Assembly: GCF_014651515.1 (NCBI RefSeq)
Contig: NZ_BMXA01000001.1
Span: 558,001 to 622,000 of the forward strand
Reading direction: 5' to 3'
Length of the DNA: 64,000 bases
Source: Arenicella chitinivorans
GTDB lineage: Bacteria > Pseudomonadota > Gammaproteobacteria > Arenicellales > Arenicellaceae
Of the stretch, positions 10,074-20,653 are shown one piece after another. The notes under the pieces are model-generated. The model was not told where the DNA came from and made no database searches. It was given only the letters and a program-made list of their open reading frames with translations. Within the stretch, counting starts at the first letter, position 1. The number at the start of each line of letters is the position of its first letter. A program made the position numbers and the translations under genes.

Positions 10074-10102
10074 TTGCGTGGAACGCGGGGACTCTCTATA
10101 CT
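10074..10102 (+). promoter_or_regulatory. Sigma-70 promoter for ihfB
   Basis: TTGCGT at 10074-10079 and TATACT at 10097-10102 with 17 bp between them. The start site would be near 10109, about 28 bp before the ihfB ATG. Read by eye only. Confidence 0.6.
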
Positions 10103-10136
10103 TTCTCGGCTAAAAATTAATCAAAGGGTACAGGGT

Positions 10137-10442
10137 ATGATTAAAACACCAACAATGACGAGGTCGGAACTCATCGAGGTGCTAGTTGAAAAACAACCGC
10201 ATTTAGCGCATCGTGACGTCGAGCTGGCAGTTAAGGCTGTGCTTGAACGAATGGGTAACGCGTTCGAAGAGGGGGAGCGAATTGAGATTCGGGGGTTCGG
10301 TAGCTTTTCATTGCACTATCGTCCTGCGCGCGTCGGCCGAAATCCAAAAACTGGCGAATCGGTTTCAGTGGAAGACAAGTTTTCGCCGCATTTCAAGCCC
10401 GGCAAAGAGCTCAAGGAGCGAGTTGACTCAATCAATTCCTAA
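10137..10442 (+). CDS. ihfB: Integration host factor subunit beta
   Basis: DNA-bending nucleoid protein, partner of IhfA, whose gene is at 48829. The chosen ATG follows AAGGGTACAGGG and gives 101 aa; a second in-frame ATG at 10155 matches the shorter enteric N terminus (MTRSELIE) but has no SD. IhfB hallmarks are [17 protein letters not shown] and GRNPKTG, the DNA-intercalating arm. It follows rpsA as in most gammaproteobacteria, behind its own promoter and the rpsA terminator. IHF would also be expected to assist the sigma-54 promoter of glnK; that link is inference. Confidence 0.97.
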   Translation: MIKTPTMTRSELIEVLVEKQPHLAHRDVELAVKAVLERMGNAFEEGERIEIRGFGSFSLHYRPARVGRNPKTGESVSVEDKFSPHFKPGKELKERVDSINS

Positions 10443-10529
10443 TTTTAAGCAACTCGCACAGCGAGTCGTCAAAAAAGGATTTATACTAAACTGATCACAG
10501 AGCCTGGTTTTGATGCCCAAATTTTTTGT

Positions 10530-10853
10530 ATGAAAAAGTTCATTGTCACTACGATTATATTTCTCCTTTTCGCGGTACTTGCGTTAACCATCAATATGCG
10601 CAATCCAGGCTCGATCACATTGAACTATTATTTTGGCTGGCAGGCGCAAGTAGACTTGTATGTCGTGCTAGTTGTGCCATTCCTCATTGGCTTGGTGTTG
10701 GGAGCGCTGTTAATGAGTATCTCAGTGTTTCGAAACAAGATGGCGGCAGGGCGTAGCAAGCGACAACTCGCTAAGGTTGAAAAAGAAGTCGAGAATCTCC
10801 GAGCCATGCCCGTGTCTTCTGGCCCTGCGTTACCAGGCTCTGATAATTCCTGA
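10530..10853 (+). CDS. lapA: Lipopolysaccharide assembly protein LapA
   Basis: Small inner-membrane protein of 107 aa with two TM helices (about 4-24 and 43-66) and a C-terminal cytoplasmic coiled-coil tail, matching the LapA (DUF1049) fold. In E. coli LapA works beside LapB in controlling LpxC turnover and LPS synthesis. The gene is immediately upstream of lapB, 33 bp apart, as expected. The family is identified from topology, NPGSITLNYYFG and context. Confidence 0.88.
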   Translation: MKKFIVTTIIFLLFAVLALTINMRNPGSITLNYYFGWQAQVDLYVVLVVPFLIGLVLGALLMSISVFRNKMAAGRSKRQLAKVEKEVENLRAMPVSSGPALPGSDNS

Positions 10854-10886
10854 TTCAGGCTGGCCTCGCAAACACGAGGTGATGTT

Positions 10887-12032
10887 TTGATTACGTCAAT
10901 GGATTGGCTCTGGCCAGTCTTGTTTGTCGTATTGTTGGTGGCGTTGTTTGCCAATCTGTGGTTCGGTTATCGGCGCTATCGCACCTCTGCACCACCGCTG
11001 GATTATTTGAGGGGCGTTAATTTCGTTCTAAACGAAGAGACTGATAAAGCCATCGACTTATTTTTAAAAGCCATCGAGGTTGATAAAGATACCGTCGAGT
11101 TGCATCTTGCGCTGGGCGGGTTGTTTCGAAAATCAGGGCAATTCGATCGCGCAACACGTATTCACCAAAACTTGATCGCTCGACCGCATCTAACCGATGC
11201 TCAGCGGGCGAATGCCGTCTATGAGTTGGCACAGGATTACCATAAGGTCGGTTGGCTGGATCGGGCAGAAAACTTGTATCGTGAGTTGCTTGATATCTCC
11301 GATTACCAAGTTTTGGCCACCGATGGCCTGGTGGCGATTTATCATCAAGAAAACGACTGGCAACAAGCCATCGAAAGCCTGCTTAGGTTGCCACAAAGTG
11401 AACAGCAGGCGAGGCGTAAATCAATCGCGAATTATTATTGTGAACTTGCCGAGCAGTTTATCGAGTTGCGGAAATTTACTCCAGCTCTATTGGCTCTTGA
11501 GTCGGCCCATAAACAGGGTGCCGGGATCGGGCGAGTAGATTATCTATTTGGTGCGCTGTATTTTGCACAAGGCGATTATCCGGCCGCACTGGAGGCATGG
11601 CATCGTGTGCGCAAAGTGCATCCGGCCTTGGCGCATAGGGTGATCGGGAATCTGGTCGAAGGGTATCAAGCGATGGGTAACGCCGACGGTCTCGCCCTGT
11701 ATTTACTGGAAGAGCGCAGTGTGCCGCGCGATAAATTATCCTTTGTGCTTTGGTCTGGCGCATTAAAGGATGTGCTGGGAGAGGCAAGCGCGATAACAAC
11801 CGTGTGTGATCGTGTGACCGAATTCGGTTACAGTGCGCCAGTCAGTGCATACCTGTTGCAAATGCTGAAACAAGCGGGGCTTTCTTCGGTGCATAAAGAT
11901 AGTTTGCTCACCAGTTTGTTGAATAGAGAAAAAAACCGTCAGATTGAGTATACTTGTAATGGGTGCGGTTTCGACACTAAAGCCATGTACTGGCATTGTC
12001 CAAACTGCGGGCAGTGGGAAAGCTTTCATTAG
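10887..12032 (+). CDS. lapB: Lipopolysaccharide assembly protein LapB (YciM)
   Basis: Inner-membrane-anchored TPR protein that, in E. coli, brings LpxC to FtsH for degradation. The 381-aa protein has one N-terminal TM helix (about 5-23), tandem TPR repeats across the middle and a C-terminal rubredoxin-like metal site, CNGCG and CPNCG. The TTG start is favoured because GAGGTG lies 5 bp upstream; an ATG at 10899 is in frame but too far from that SD. FtsH itself is encoded at 20654. Confidence 0.93.
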   Translation: MITSMDWLWPVLFVVLLVALFANLWFGYRRYRTSAPPLDYLRGVNFVLNEETDKAIDLFLKAIEVDKDTVELHLALGGLFRKSGQFDRATRIHQNLIARPHLTDAQRANAVYELAQDYHKVGWLDRAENLYRELLDISDYQVLATDGLVAIYHQENDWQQAIESLLRLPQSEQQARRKSIANYYCELAEQFIELRKFTPALLALESAHKQGAGIGRVDYLFGALYFAQGDYPAALEAWHRVRKVHPALAHRVIGNLVEGYQAMGNADGLALYLLEERSVPRDKLSFVLWSGALKDVLGEASAITTVCDRVTEFGYSAPVSAYLLQMLKQAGLSSVHKDSLLTSLLNREKNRQIEYTCNGCGFDTKAMYWHCPNCGQWESFH

Positions 12033-12106
12033 GTCGAGTGCCTTGGCTCAGTGCGTGCCGAACAAATGCTCGATCAATAACCTGTAATTATAATGAGACA
12101 CAGTCA

Positions 12107-13453
12107 GTGACCACCGAGATTAAACACCTTGTATTCAAAGGAATTGAGAAAAAAGAACAGATTCTTTTTAAATCGTTCCTCAATCTGGCGAAGAATGAAC
12201 TCACCTATCAAGTTGTCATACTGAAAGACGGTGATGACACCGAACCCGATATTGCCATCGTGGATGCCAGCTACCAGTTTGGTGATGCTGAAGATGAGGT
12301 TGCCGCCTTGCCATCGATTAAGGTAGGTAACAATGTCGAAGAAAGTGGCATCGGTTATCTTTCTCGACCTGTTCAATGGAGTGATTTTAAGACCGAGCTT
12401 ACACGATTGGAGTTTGGTGCTAACGGCGAAGCTCAGCCTGATGCTGAGCGTGTGCTGCCAGATGAAATGCAGTTCGTCATTGCCGAGATGGACGAAAAAA
12501 GCGAGTCGGATGTGCCCGCGTCGGAGGAGGCTGATTTCTCCGATGCTGCCGAATATGACTACGAACTCGACAACATGAGCGTCGATTACCACAGTTTCAC
12601 GAATAGTGAGTACATGAAGGTGGTCGACGACGTGCGAGGCTTTGCCGATGGCGACGAAGGCGTTGCGGAAGTCGAAACAGCCAAGAGCGTAGTGCTGACC
12701 ACCGACGACGAGAGTGGCTCTGCTAGCAGTGTGTTGGTGATTGAGACGAATACGCTCGACGCTTGGGAAATGTCCGAGTCTGAACTCGACGAAGACCATA
12801 CTGTCACTAACCTTATTCTTACCGATGAAGAAGAGGAGATCGAAGATGCTCCGGATAAACAAGCTGAGCAAGCGCTGACTGAGCGTTTGCTAACTGGCAC
12901 ACCGGTCAATCCAGGGGATGATTTTTGGGAATACGATTTAGAAATTTATTCTGAACGTGAAAGCCTGTTGTTTATTAAGCCTGGTCGCGACATGGTCTAT
13001 TCACACAAAGAGCCCGCTAAATGGGCTAAAGCGTTGAGTGTCGAGCAAGTTACTAAGATTCCGATCGGCAGTGACTGGCACCCAACCGAAGGACTGAAAG
13101 CCTACCCAACCAGTCGACTCATTTTTGCTCATACCCTTGCGACGCACACCAAATCACTAGCGCGCGGACTGGATGAGACCAGTGAGTACATACTCGAGCG
13201 ATGGCCCCAGTTTGATTTGCTGGAATTAGACAATGTGTTGCTCAAGTTGTGCACCTTGTTGTTTGTTAATCCAGAGAGTGCTTATAGTTTGATGCAGAAA
13301 TCGGGCTACAGTCGCCACGTGGTTTTTGGTTTGATGAACGCATGTCATAAACTCGGTATCCTGCGTCGCCCTGAAGACGTTAAGATTGAAGCGTTTTCGG
13401 AAGCGAGTAATGAAGACGGCATGTTCGGAAAAATTAAGGATGTGTTTCGTTAA
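12107..13453 (+). CDS. Uncharacterised acidic protein with receiver-like N terminus
   Basis: Not recognised as a named family. A GTG start at 12107 gives 448 aa; the frame is open further upstream into lapB but would overlap it. The N-terminal 110 residues look like a degenerate receiver (PDIAIVDAS strand, a later YLSRPVQWSDFKTEL helix resembling the KP motif), but no full acidic pocket is evident. Residues about 110-300 are strongly acidic and low in complexity. The C-terminal 120 residues are mostly helical and contain a VLLKLCTLLFV segment. It lies 74 bp after lapB and 37 bp before dapB. A role as an adaptor or signalling protein is a guess from composition only. Confidence 0.7.
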   Translation: MTTEIKHLVFKGIEKKEQILFKSFLNLAKNELTYQVVILKDGDDTEPDIAIVDASYQFGDAEDEVAALPSIKVGNNVEESGIGYLSRPVQWSDFKTELTRLEFGANGEAQPDAERVLPDEMQFVIAEMDEKSESDVPASEEADFSDAAEYDYELDNMSVDYHSFTNSEYMKVVDDVRGFADGDEGVAEVETAKSVVLTTDDESGSASSVLVIETNTLDAWEMSESELDEDHTVTNLILTDEEEEIEDAPDKQAEQALTERLLTGTPVNPGDDFWEYDLEIYSERESLLFIKPGRDMVYSHKEPAKWAKALSVEQVTKIPIGSDWHPTEGLKAYPTSRLIFAHTLATHTKSLARGLDETSEYILERWPQFDLLELDNVLLKLCTLLFVNPESAYSLMQKSGYSRHVVFGLMNACHKLGILRRPEDVKIEAFSEASNEDGMFGKIKDVFR

Positions 13454-13490
13454 TCTTCCATAGTCTATTTGATACGCATACGAGGTTGGT

Positions 13491-14303
13491 TTGTTGAAAA
13501 TTGCGGTAGCCGGTGCCACCGGCCGGATGGGGCGTGCCATTGTTCAGGCCCTGCAGGCTTCTAATGATGAAAAACTGGTTTTGACTGCAGCCATCCATCG
13601 CCCGGACAGCAGTTTGCTGAACGCGGATGTTGGCGAAGTGGCCGGCGTAGGCAAAGTTGATGTGCCCATCGTGTCCCGTATTGAGCGGGCCGAGTTTGAT
13701 GTGCTGATTGATTTCAGCCCCATTGAGCCTTGTTTGCGTAATTTGCGTTACTGTGTCGCGAATCAGAAGTCCGCTGTTATTGGCACTACCGGATTTGAGC
13801 GTGCTCAGGAAGCTGAAATACATGCGGCAGGTACTACGATTCCGTTGGTGTTTGCCGCCAATATGAGCGTTGGTATGACGCTCTGTTTTCATTTAGTCCA
13901 GCAAATGGCACCAATTCTGGCAGCCGATTCCGATATCGAAATTATTGAAACGCATCACCGGCATAAGGTGGACTCGCCTTCCGGCACGGCTATGCGGCTT
14001 GGTGAGTTGATAGCGCAGTCTTTAGGGCGCGACTTGGATGCGTGTGCCGTGTATGGGCGACAAGGGATTTCCGAACCGCGAGATCGGGACACCATCGGCT
14101 TTGCGACCGTGCGTGCAGGAGACGTGGTTGGCGATCATACGGTACTGTTCGCCAGTGAGGGTGAGCGGATCGAATTGACACACAAGGCCTCTTCGCGGAT
14201 GACCTTTGCCAAAGGTGCGGTGCGAGCGGCGGGCTGGCTCGGTGGGCAGGCGCCCGGCTTGTACGATATGCACGATGTGCTGGGATTGCGAGACTTAACC
14301 TGA
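13491..14303 (+). CDS. dapB: 4-hydroxy-tetrahydrodipicolinate reductase
   Basis: NAD(P)H-dependent step of the diaminopimelate/lysine pathway, supplying peptidoglycan precursor. The 270-aa protein starts with the dinucleotide motif [10 protein letters not shown], has the catalytic [15 protein letters not shown] region and the FAANMSVG motif. It begins with two consecutive TTG codons (13491, 13494), either of which could be used; AGG lies just upstream. The dapB-carA-carB order is standard for many gammaproteobacteria. Confidence 0.96.
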   Translation: MLKIAVAGATGRMGRAIVQALQASNDEKLVLTAAIHRPDSSLLNADVGEVAGVGKVDVPIVSRIERAEFDVLIDFSPIEPCLRNLRYCVANQKSAVIGTTGFERAQEAEIHAAGTTIPLVFAANMSVGMTLCFHLVQQMAPILAADSDIEIIETHHRHKVDSPSGTAMRLGELIAQSLGRDLDACAVYGRQGISEPRDRDTIGFATVRAGDVVGDHTVLFASEGERIELTHKASSRMTFAKGAVRAAGWLGGQAPGLYDMHDVLGLRDLT

Positions 14304-14348
14304 ATGCGTGATGCAGGAAACTAATTACATTTTTAGCGTCTAATCACA

Positions 14349-14378
14349 TTGCAAGCCGCTCATTGCTTCGGCTAAAAT
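14349..14378 (+). promoter_or_regulatory. Candidate sigma-70 promoter for the carAB leader
   Basis: TTGCAA at 14349-14354 and TAAAAT at 14373-14378 with 18 bp between. Transcription would start near 14385, just ahead of the short leader frame and the terminator hairpin before carA. Assigned by eye. Confidence 0.5.
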
Positions 14379-14386
14379 ACCGCGCG

Positions 14387-14419
14387 ATGAAAAGGCCACC
14401 ACAAAAGCCGAAAAAGTAA
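14387..14419 (+). CDS. Possible 10-codon leader peptide upstream of carA
   Basis: An ATG-to-TAA frame reading MKRPPQKPKK lies between the candidate promoter and a terminator hairpin that begins 3 bp after its stop. Position is what one expects of an attenuator leader, and the Pro-rich run could slow ribosomes. No SD is visible, and the predicted start site is only about two bases upstream, so the message would be nearly leaderless. A chance frame is quite possible. Confidence 0.25.
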   Translation: MKRPPQKPKK

Positions 14420-14422
14420 CCC

Positions 14423-14462
14423 AAAAAGGGAGAAGCCACCAATAGGGCTTCTCCCTTTTTTT
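14423..14462 (+). terminator. Intrinsic terminator or attenuator between dapB and carA
   Basis: An arm with GGGAGAAGCC pairs with GGCTTCTCCC across a short loop, then seven T. It either ends the dapB transcript or, since a promoter is predicted upstream of it, acts as a carAB attenuator. It is 48 bp before the carA ATG. Confidence 0.88.
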
Positions 14463-14510
14463 AAGCAAATTTTGAGTTACATATGTAATTCAACATGACC
14501 AGGGCACCCA

Positions 14511-15659
14511 ATGAAACACAGCGCATTATTGGCATTAGCAGATGGAACTTTGTTTTGGGGGCAGTCGATTGGCGCCACCGGGCAAACTGTCGGTGAGGTT
14601 GTTTTCAATACCGCAATGACCGGCTACCAGGAAATTCTGACTGACCCTTCCTATTCCAAACAATTGGTCACATTGACCTATCCACACATTGGCAACACCG
14701 GCACGAATGGCGAAGACATCGAGTCCGACTCAGTCAGTGCAGCAGGACTTATCATTCGTGATCTGCCGCGCATGGCCAATAATTGGCGAAACTCGCAAAA
14801 CCTAGACGAGTATCTGGCAGAAAATAATTTGGTTGCTATCGCTGACATTGATACGCGTCAGTTAACGCGAATGCTGCGTGAGAAAGGTGCTCAGAATGGG
14901 TGTATTGTGGCGGGCGACGATATTGACCCTGAACAGGCGATCGCGGCGGCGCAAGGTTTCCCAGGCTTGAAGGGGATGGACCTAGCTAAAGAAGTCACCA
15001 CCGATGAAGCGTACGAATGGTCGCAATCGGTGTGGTCACTGACGCAAGGTTATCAACAGCAGGCGAAGTCTGACTATAAAGTTGTTGCCTATGATTTTGG
15101 GGTCAAGCATAACATCCTGCGCATTCTGGTTGACTTAGGTTGCGATGTCACCGTTGTGCCAGCGCAGACCCCTGCGGCAGAAGTGTTGGCAATGCACCCG
15201 GACGGTGTGTTTTTGTCCAACGGCCCCGGTGACCCGGAACCATGTGATTATGCCATCGACGCGACTCAAGCCATTATTGAAGCCGGTAAACCAATTTTTG
15301 GAATCTGTCTAGGTCATCAGATTCTGGCGCTGGCATCGGGGGCACAGACCGAGAAAATGAAGTTTGGTCATCATGGCGCTAACCACCCGGTCCAGGACCT
15401 GGCCAGTAAAAAGGTCATGATTACCAGTCAAAATCATGGTTTTGCGGTAGCGGAAAACAGCCTGCCAGACACACTCACAGTGACACATAGGTCGTTGTTT
15501 GATAACACTATTCAAGGTATTCGTAGAACCGATGTGCCTGCGTTTTCGTTTCAAGGTCATCCCGAAGCGAGTCCCGGACCGCGCGATGTCGCCCCTTTGT
15601 TTGAACAATTTATCCAGATGATGCAGGCACAAAAGGCCAGCGTAGCCGAGGAGAACTAA
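14511..15659 (+). CDS. carA: Carbamoyl-phosphate synthase small subunit
   Basis: Glutaminase subunit that hydrolyses glutamine and channels ammonia to CarB, feeding arginine and pyrimidine synthesis. The 382-aa protein has the CarA-specific N-terminal domain and a class I amidotransferase domain with the nucleophile Cys in GICLGHQ and the His/Glu pair in GHPEASPGP. Two bases separate its stop from the carB ATG, so the two are translationally linked. Confidence 0.98.
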   Translation: MKHSALLALADGTLFWGQSIGATGQTVGEVVFNTAMTGYQEILTDPSYSKQLVTLTYPHIGNTGTNGEDIESDSVSAAGLIIRDLPRMANNWRNSQNLDEYLAENNLVAIADIDTRQLTRMLREKGAQNGCIVAGDDIDPEQAIAAAQGFPGLKGMDLAKEVTTDEAYEWSQSVWSLTQGYQQQAKSDYKVVAYDFGVKHNILRILVDLGCDVTVVPAQTPAAEVLAMHPDGVFLSNGPGDPEPCDYAIDATQAIIEAGKPIFGICLGHQILALASGAQTEKMKFGHHGANHPVQDLASKKVMITSQNHGFAVAENSLPDTLTVTHRSLFDNTIQGIRRTDVPAFSFQGHPEASPGPRDVAPLFEQFIQMMQAQKASVAEEN

Positions 15660-15661
15660 GC

Positions 15662-18600
15662 ATGCCCAAACGCAGTGATATTCAAACCGTACTGATTATT
15701 GGTGCCGGCCCGATTATTATCGGTCAGGCATGTGAATTTGATTATTCCGGTGTGCAGGCGTGTAAAGCGCTAAAAGAGGAAGGCTTTCGTGTGGTGCTGG
15801 TCAATTCGAATCCCGCCACCATTATGACTGACCCCGGTTTCGCTGATGCGACCTATATTGAACCGATTAGCTGGCAAGCGGTAGAAAAGATTATCGAGGC
15901 TGAGAAGCCCGATGTGTTGCTGCCAACGATGGGGGGGCAAACCGCGCTGAACTGTGCGCTGGATCTGGAGCGCGAAGGCGTACTGGCCAAGCATGGCGTC
16001 GAGATGATTGGGGCAACCAAAGAAGCCATCGACAAAGCCGAAGACCGTGAGAAGTTTAAATCGGCGATGACGAAGATCGGCCTGGAGACAGTGCGGGGCG
16101 ATATTGCACACAGTATGGATCAGGCCTTTGAAATTCTTGAAGACTTAGGTCTGCCGGTCATTATTCGTCCGTCGTTCACCATGGGAGGCACCGGCGGTGG
16201 TATTGCGTATAACAAAGCAGAGTTCGTTGAAATCTGTCAGCGCGGCTTGGATGCGTCACCAACCAATGAATTATTGATCGAAGAGTGCATCTTTGGCTGG
16301 AAAGAGTATGAGATGGAAGTGGTGCGTGACCGTGAGGACAACTGCATCATTATCTGTTCCATTGAGAACTTCGATGCCATGGGTGTACACACCGGTGACT
16401 CCATCACGGTCGCGCCGGCGCAGACCTTGACAGATAAAGAATACCAGATCATGCGCGATGCCAGTTTGGCGGTACTGCGCGAGATTGGTGTCGACACCGG
16501 TGGTTCCAACGTGCAGTTCGCGGTCGACCCCAAAACCGGTCGCATGATCATTATTGAAATGAATCCTCGTGTATCACGTTCGTCGGCACTGGCTTCCAAA
16601 GCGACTGGTTTCCCAATCGCTAAAGTGGCCGCAAAGCTGGCGGTTGGCTATACGCTGGATGAACTACGCAACGAAATCACTGGCGGGTTAACACCGGCAT
16701 CGTTTGAGCCAAGCATTGATTACGTGGTAACCAAAATTCCACGCTTTGATTTTGTCAAGTTTCCGCAAGCTGACGACACCCTGACCACGCAGATGAAGTC
16801 GGTTGGTGAGGCAATGGCGATTGGTCGAACTTTCCAAGAATCACTGCAAAAAGCCATGCGTAGTCTGGAAATTGGAAGTCATGGTTTTGAGCCGCAGCTC
16901 GGCGACCTCGAGGGCACCATGCGTGAGACACGCTTAAGTCAGGCGCTGCGTGTGCCAAAGGCTGAGCGCTTATGGTACATCGGTGATGCGTTCCGTGAAG
17001 GCATGAGCGTTCAAGCGGTGCACGAAGCCACTGGCATTGAACCATGGTTTTTGGCGGAAATTGCTGATTTAATGCAAACTGAGACTGACGTCGCTGAGGC
17101 AACGCTGGCTGAACTGACCAAGGAGCAAGTATTCTCTTGGAAGCGCAAAGGATTTTCCGATGTCCGCTTAAGTCAGTTGCTGGCTTGTAGCGAGGATGAT
17201 TTCCGCGCGCAGCGACACGCTTTATCTGTTCGACCAGTTTATAAGCGGGTCGATTCCTGCGCAGCCGAGTTTGCCACGGCAACGGCCTATATGTATTCAA
17301 GTTACGAGCAGGAGTGTGAGGCTGAACCCGTAACCACGGATAAAATTATGGTGTTGGGGGGCGGTCCAAACCGAATTGGCCAGGGGATTGAGTTTGACTA
17401 TTGTTGTGTGCACGCGGCCATGGCGTTACGTGACAACGGCTATCAAACCATCATGGTTAACTGCAACCCGGAGACCGTATCCACTGATTACGACACCTCA
17501 GATCGGTTGTATTTCGAGCCCCTAACGTTGGAAGACGTGCTCGAGATCGTACACAAAGAGAATCCTACGGGTGTTATTGTGCAGTACGGCGGACAGACGC
17601 CATTAAAACTGGCACGTCCACTGGAAGCGCAAGGCACACCGATCATCGGTACGTCTCCAACAGCGATTCACGATGCGGAAGACCGAGAACAATTTCAAGC
17701 CTTGCTTAATCGATTGAACCTAAAGCAGCCACCTAATCGTATTGCTTCGAGCGAAGAAGATGCGCTCGAGATGGCCGAAGAAGTTGGTTACCCCTTGGTC
17801 GTGCGCCCCTCTTATGTATTAGGCGGTCGTGCCATGGAGATTGTGCACGATACGGCAGCGTTGAAAAACTATATGGCGTCAGCGATTCAAGTGTCCAATG
17901 AGTCGCCAGTATTGTTGGATCGGTTCCTCAATGATGCGATCGAAGTCGACGTGGATGCAATTTGCGACGGAGAACAGGTCGTTATCGGTGGTATCATGGA
18001 GCATATCGAGCAGGCCGGTGTGCACTCAGGTGATTCAGCGTGTTCGTTGCCCCCATTTAGCCTTACGGAAGCCATCAAGGCGGATCTGCGTGAACAGACT
18101 GCAAAAATGGCGCTCGCCCTGAATGTGGTTGGTCTGATGAATGTGCAATTCGCGATCAAAGGTGAGGACATATTTGTACTGGAAGTGAATCCTCGCGCAT
18201 CACGTACGGTGCCATTCGTATCTAAAGCGACATCTCGCCCATTGGCTAAGGTGGCGGCATTATGCATGGCGGGCAAATCGTTGGCAGAGCAGGGCATTCA
18301 GGGAGAAATTATTCCGGAGTACTATTCTGTCAAAGAGGCAGTATTCCCTTTCGTCAAGTTCCCTGGTGTCGACACGTTGTTGGGTCCAGAGATGAAATCT
18401 ACGGGCGAGGTGATGGGCGTCGGGCGTAGCTTTGGCGAGGCTTACGATAAGGCCCAGCAAGGTACGGGCTCCAATATTCCCCATACTGGGACGGTCTTGT
18501 TCAGCGTCCGCAACAGCGATAAAAAGATTGCAACTGAGTTAGCAAGCTATCTCTCGGGTGCGGGGTTTGATATTGTTGCTACTCGAGGAACAGCACAAGT

Positions 18601-18889
18601 GTTCCGCGACGCGGGCATTGAAACCAAAGTAGTGAATAAGGTGAAAGAAGGCCGTCCGCACATCGTGGACATGATCATCGACGGTCAGGCAAACTTGGTT
18701 ATCAATACCACCTCAAGCAATGACACCGTGAAGGATTCCTACACTATCCGACGCGAAGCGTTGATGCACAAAGTGACGTATTTCACTAATATCTCATCAG
18801 CTCGTGCCATGGTTGCAGCGCACAAAGCACATTCAGAAATGAGTGTCAGCAAGCTGCAAGATTTGCATAAACTAATAAAACATAATTAA
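15662..18889 (+). CDS. carB: Carbamoyl-phosphate synthase large subunit
   Basis: Makes carbamoyl phosphate from bicarbonate, ammonia and two ATP. At 1075 aa it has the usual length, with two homologous ATP-grasp halves (carboxyphosphate half about 1-400, carbamoyl-phosphate half about 555-935), an oligomerisation region between them and a C-terminal MGS-like regulatory domain (about 936-1075) that binds UMP or ornithine in E. coli. Typical motifs include GGQTALN in the first half and YGGQTPLK in the second. Confidence 0.98.
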   Translation: MPKRSDIQTVLIIGAGPIIIGQACEFDYSGVQACKALKEEGFRVVLVNSNPATIMTDPGFADATYIEPISWQAVEKIIEAEKPDVLLPTMGGQTALNCALDLEREGVLAKHGVEMIGATKEAIDKAEDREKFKSAMTKIGLETVRGDIAHSMDQAFEILEDLGLPVIIRPSFTMGGTGGGIAYNKAEFVEICQRGLDASPTNELLIEECIFGWKEYEMEVVRDREDNCIIICSIENFDAMGVHTGDSITVAPAQTLTDKEYQIMRDASLAVLREIGVDTGGSNVQFAVDPKTGRMIIIEMNPRVSRSSALASKATGFPIAKVAAKLAVGYTLDELRNEITGGLTPASFEPSIDYVVTKIPRFDFVKFPQADDTLTTQMKSVGEAMAIGRTFQESLQKAMRSLEIGSHGFEPQLGDLEGTMRETRLSQALRVPKAERLWYIGDAFREGMSVQAVHEATGIEPWFLAEIADLMQTETDVAEATLAELTKEQVFSWKRKGFSDVRLSQLLACSEDDFRAQRHALSVRPVYKRVDSCAAEFATATAYMYSSYEQECEAEPVTTDKIMVLGGGPNRIGQGIEFDYCCVHAAMALRDNGYQTIMVNCNPETVSTDYDTSDRLYFEPLTLEDVLEIVHKENPTGVIVQYGGQTPLKLARPLEAQGTPIIGTSPTAIHDAEDREQFQALLNRLNLKQPPNRIASSEEDALEMAEEVGYPLVVRPSYVLGGRAMEIVHDTAALKNYMASAIQVSNESPVLLDRFLNDAIEVDVDAICDGEQVVIGGIMEHIEQAGVHSGDSACSLPPFSLTEAIKADLREQTAKMALALNVVGLMNVQFAIKGEDIFVLEVNPRASRTVPFVSKATSRPLAKVAALCMAGKSLAEQGIQGEIIPEYYSVKEAVFPFVKFPGVDTLLGPEMKSTGEVMGVGRSFGEAYDKAQQGTGSNIPHTGTVLFSVRNSDKKIATELASYLSGAGFDIVATRGTAQVFRDAGIETKVVNKVKEGRPHIVDMIIDGQANLVINTTSSNDTVKDSYTIRREALMHKVTYFTNISSARAMVAAHKAHSEMSVSKLQDLHKLIKHN

Positions 18890-18903
18890 CCAGACATAAC
18901 AAA

Positions 18904-19383
18904 ATGGATCGAGTACTACTGACCAAAAAAGGCGCAGAAGCGTTGCAGGCAGAACTAAAAAATTTAAAGAGTGTTGAGCGCCCGAAGGTAATCGAGGCGA
19001 TTGCTGAAGCGCGATCGCACGGCGATCTCTCTGAAAATGCAGAGTACGACGCGGCTAAAGAGCAACAAGGCTTTGTCGAAGGTCGAATCAAAGAGCTAGA
19101 GAGCCACCTCAGTATCGCTGAAGTCATTGACCCGAGTAAGTTGAATGTTCAGGGCAAGGTCGTGTTTGGAACACGGGTAACCTTGTACGACATTGACGCT
19201 GCTAAAGAAGTTTCGTATCAAATTGTCGGTGATCTGGAAGCTGATATTGATCAGGGTCAGATATCGCTTAGCTCGCCGATCGGTCGCGCTTTGATCGGTA
19301 AGTCTGAAGGTGATGAATTTACGTTTGAAGCACCAAGCGGCGAAAAAACATATGAAGTGGTCAGCGTGAGTTACGACGTATAG
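18904..19383 (+). CDS. greA: Transcription elongation factor GreA
   Basis: Rescues backtracked RNA polymerase by stimulating transcript cleavage. The 159-aa protein has the N-terminal antiparallel coiled coil (about 1-75) with the acidic tip in [14 protein letters not shown] and a C-terminal FKBP-like domain ending in SGEKTYEV. It follows carB by 14 bp, the usual arrangement. Confidence 0.97.
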   Translation: MDRVLLTKKGAEALQAELKNLKSVERPKVIEAIAEARSHGDLSENAEYDAAKEQQGFVEGRIKELESHLSIAEVIDPSKLNVQGKVVFGTRVTLYDIDAAKEVSYQIVGDLEADIDQGQISLSSPIGRALIGKSEGDEFTFEAPSGEKTYEVVSVSYDV

Positions 19384-19440
19384 TCGACAGCGCTGTCAAT
19401 TGAGGGTTATCGTGCGCCGCGCGTAACCTACCGGTACGCT

Positions 19441-19461
19441 GGCCTGCTGGTTACGCAGGCC
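19441..19461. other. Hairpin between convergent greA and yhbY
   Basis: GGCCTGC and GCAGGCC form a perfect 7-bp stem with a 7-base loop in the gap where greA and yhbY meet. There is no T tract on either side, so it could be a Rho-assisted end or simple structure. Confidence 0.35.
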
Positions 19462-19471
19462 ACACACCAAA

Positions 19472-19768
19472 TCAGATGCTAGGTATTGACAGCTTTGGTT
19501 CCGTCGCAGGCCGGTAAACAACACCAACGCGACCGATTAACTGCACCGGTTCGCTGGCTGAGCGCGCGGTGATTTGGGCAAGTAACGCTACTTTCTCTGC
19601 TTTTTCGTTACTCGGCAGTTTGATTTTGATTAATTCGTGCTGTTCCAGCGCCAGCTCAATTTCACTCATGACAGCATCAGTTAGTCCTTTGCTGCCAATC
19701 ATTACCACTGGGTTAAGGCCGTGAGCCACACCACGTAGGTAATTTTTTTGTTTTCCAGTCAGTGTCAT
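19472..19768 (-). CDS. yhbY: Ribosome assembly RNA-binding protein YhbY
   Basis: A 98-aa CRM-domain (CRS1-YhbY) RNA-binding protein associated with the pre-50S subunit in E. coli. Typical features are the N-terminal LTGKQKNYLRGVAHGLNPVV and the GxxG-like MIGSKGLTD loop. It is transcribed away from rlmE, with 131 bp between their starts, as in E. coli. Confidence 0.95.
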   Translation of the reverse strand: MTLTGKQKNYLRGVAHGLNPVVMIGSKGLTDAVMSEIELALEQHELIKIKLPSNEKAEKVALLAQITARSASEPVQLIGRVGVVYRPATEPKLSIPSI

Positions 19769-19899
19769 GTATAAGTGCGTGCATATAATGCGATTATTAA
19801 CAGTGTCTGAGCCACAGCAATCGGTTGCTGCAAGTTGAGTCGGTATTCCGGTGGCGCAGACGCGAGATTCTACCTAAACTTAGGAAAAATACACCTAAA

Positions 19900-20526
19900 A
19901 TGGCACGAAAAGGCAACAAAACTGGTGAGTGGGTCCGTCGGCATGTCAACGATCCGTACGTCAAGAAGGCCACCAGTCAAGGGTATCGCTCCAGAGCGGT
20001 CTATAAATTTAAAGAAATTGATGACCAGGATAAACTGGTCAAGAGCGGGATGGTAGTCGTGGATTTGGGCTGTGCTCCGGGTGGCTGGTCGCAATATATA
20101 GCGCGTAAGTTTGGTGGCTCAGTGACGGTGATTGGTGTTGATTTACTGCCCATGGACCCGATTGATAACGTCACCTTTATCCAGGGTGATTTTCAGGACC
20201 CCGACATACTGGCGCGAATTGACGAAATCTTGGATGGGCGCGACATTGACCTTGTAATTTCTGACATGGCCCCCAACATTACAGGTGTAAGAAGCGTTGA
20301 CGAAGCCCAATATGAAGGCTTGTTAGATTCTGTATTGTACTTTTGTGATCAGCGCTTAAAAGCAGGTAATCATTTGTTGGTGAAGTTGTTCGAGGGCAGT
20401 GCTGCGCACTACTATCGACGTGAGGTTAAATCACGGTTCAAGTCCGGTGTGGTCAGAAAACCAGGTGCATCGCGTGCAAAGAGTCGCGAATACTACTTTT
20501 TGGCTAAACATCGAATTGCACAGTAG
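19900..20526 (+). CDS. rlmE: 23S rRNA 2'-O-ribose U2552 methyltransferase RlmE (FtsJ)
   Basis: SAM-dependent methylation of U2552 in the A-loop during 50S maturation. The ATG at 19900 gives 208 aa and the family N terminus MARKGNKTGEW; the frame extends 25 codons upstream without a convincing start. The SAM-binding motif DLGCAPGGWSQ and the catalytic Asp in SDMAPN are visible, with the Lys in LVKLFEG. FtsH follows 127 bp later, the usual rlmE-ftsH order. Confidence 0.96.
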   Translation: MARKGNKTGEWVRRHVNDPYVKKATSQGYRSRAVYKFKEIDDQDKLVKSGMVVVDLGCAPGGWSQYIARKFGGSVTVIGVDLLPMDPIDNVTFIQGDFQDPDILARIDEILDGRDIDLVISDMAPNITGVRSVDEAQYEGLLDSVLYFCDQRLKAGNHLLVKLFEGSAAHYYRREVKSRFKSGVVRKPGASRAKSREYYFLAKHRIAQ

Positions 20527-20653
20527 TGGTCTGATTTCTACGACTATGCGCGCTAAGACTATGGTCATAAGTGTGTACGGTGCCTCACAAATGCCGTGTG
20601 CTTACTGGTAAACTAAACATCGTAATTTTGTAACCTTAAACAGGTGTATCGAA

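Noticed and set aside
12104-12871. 255-codon open frame on the minus strand
   Set aside because: Antisense to the acidic gene at 12107; it arises from biased codon use there and has no SD or family features.
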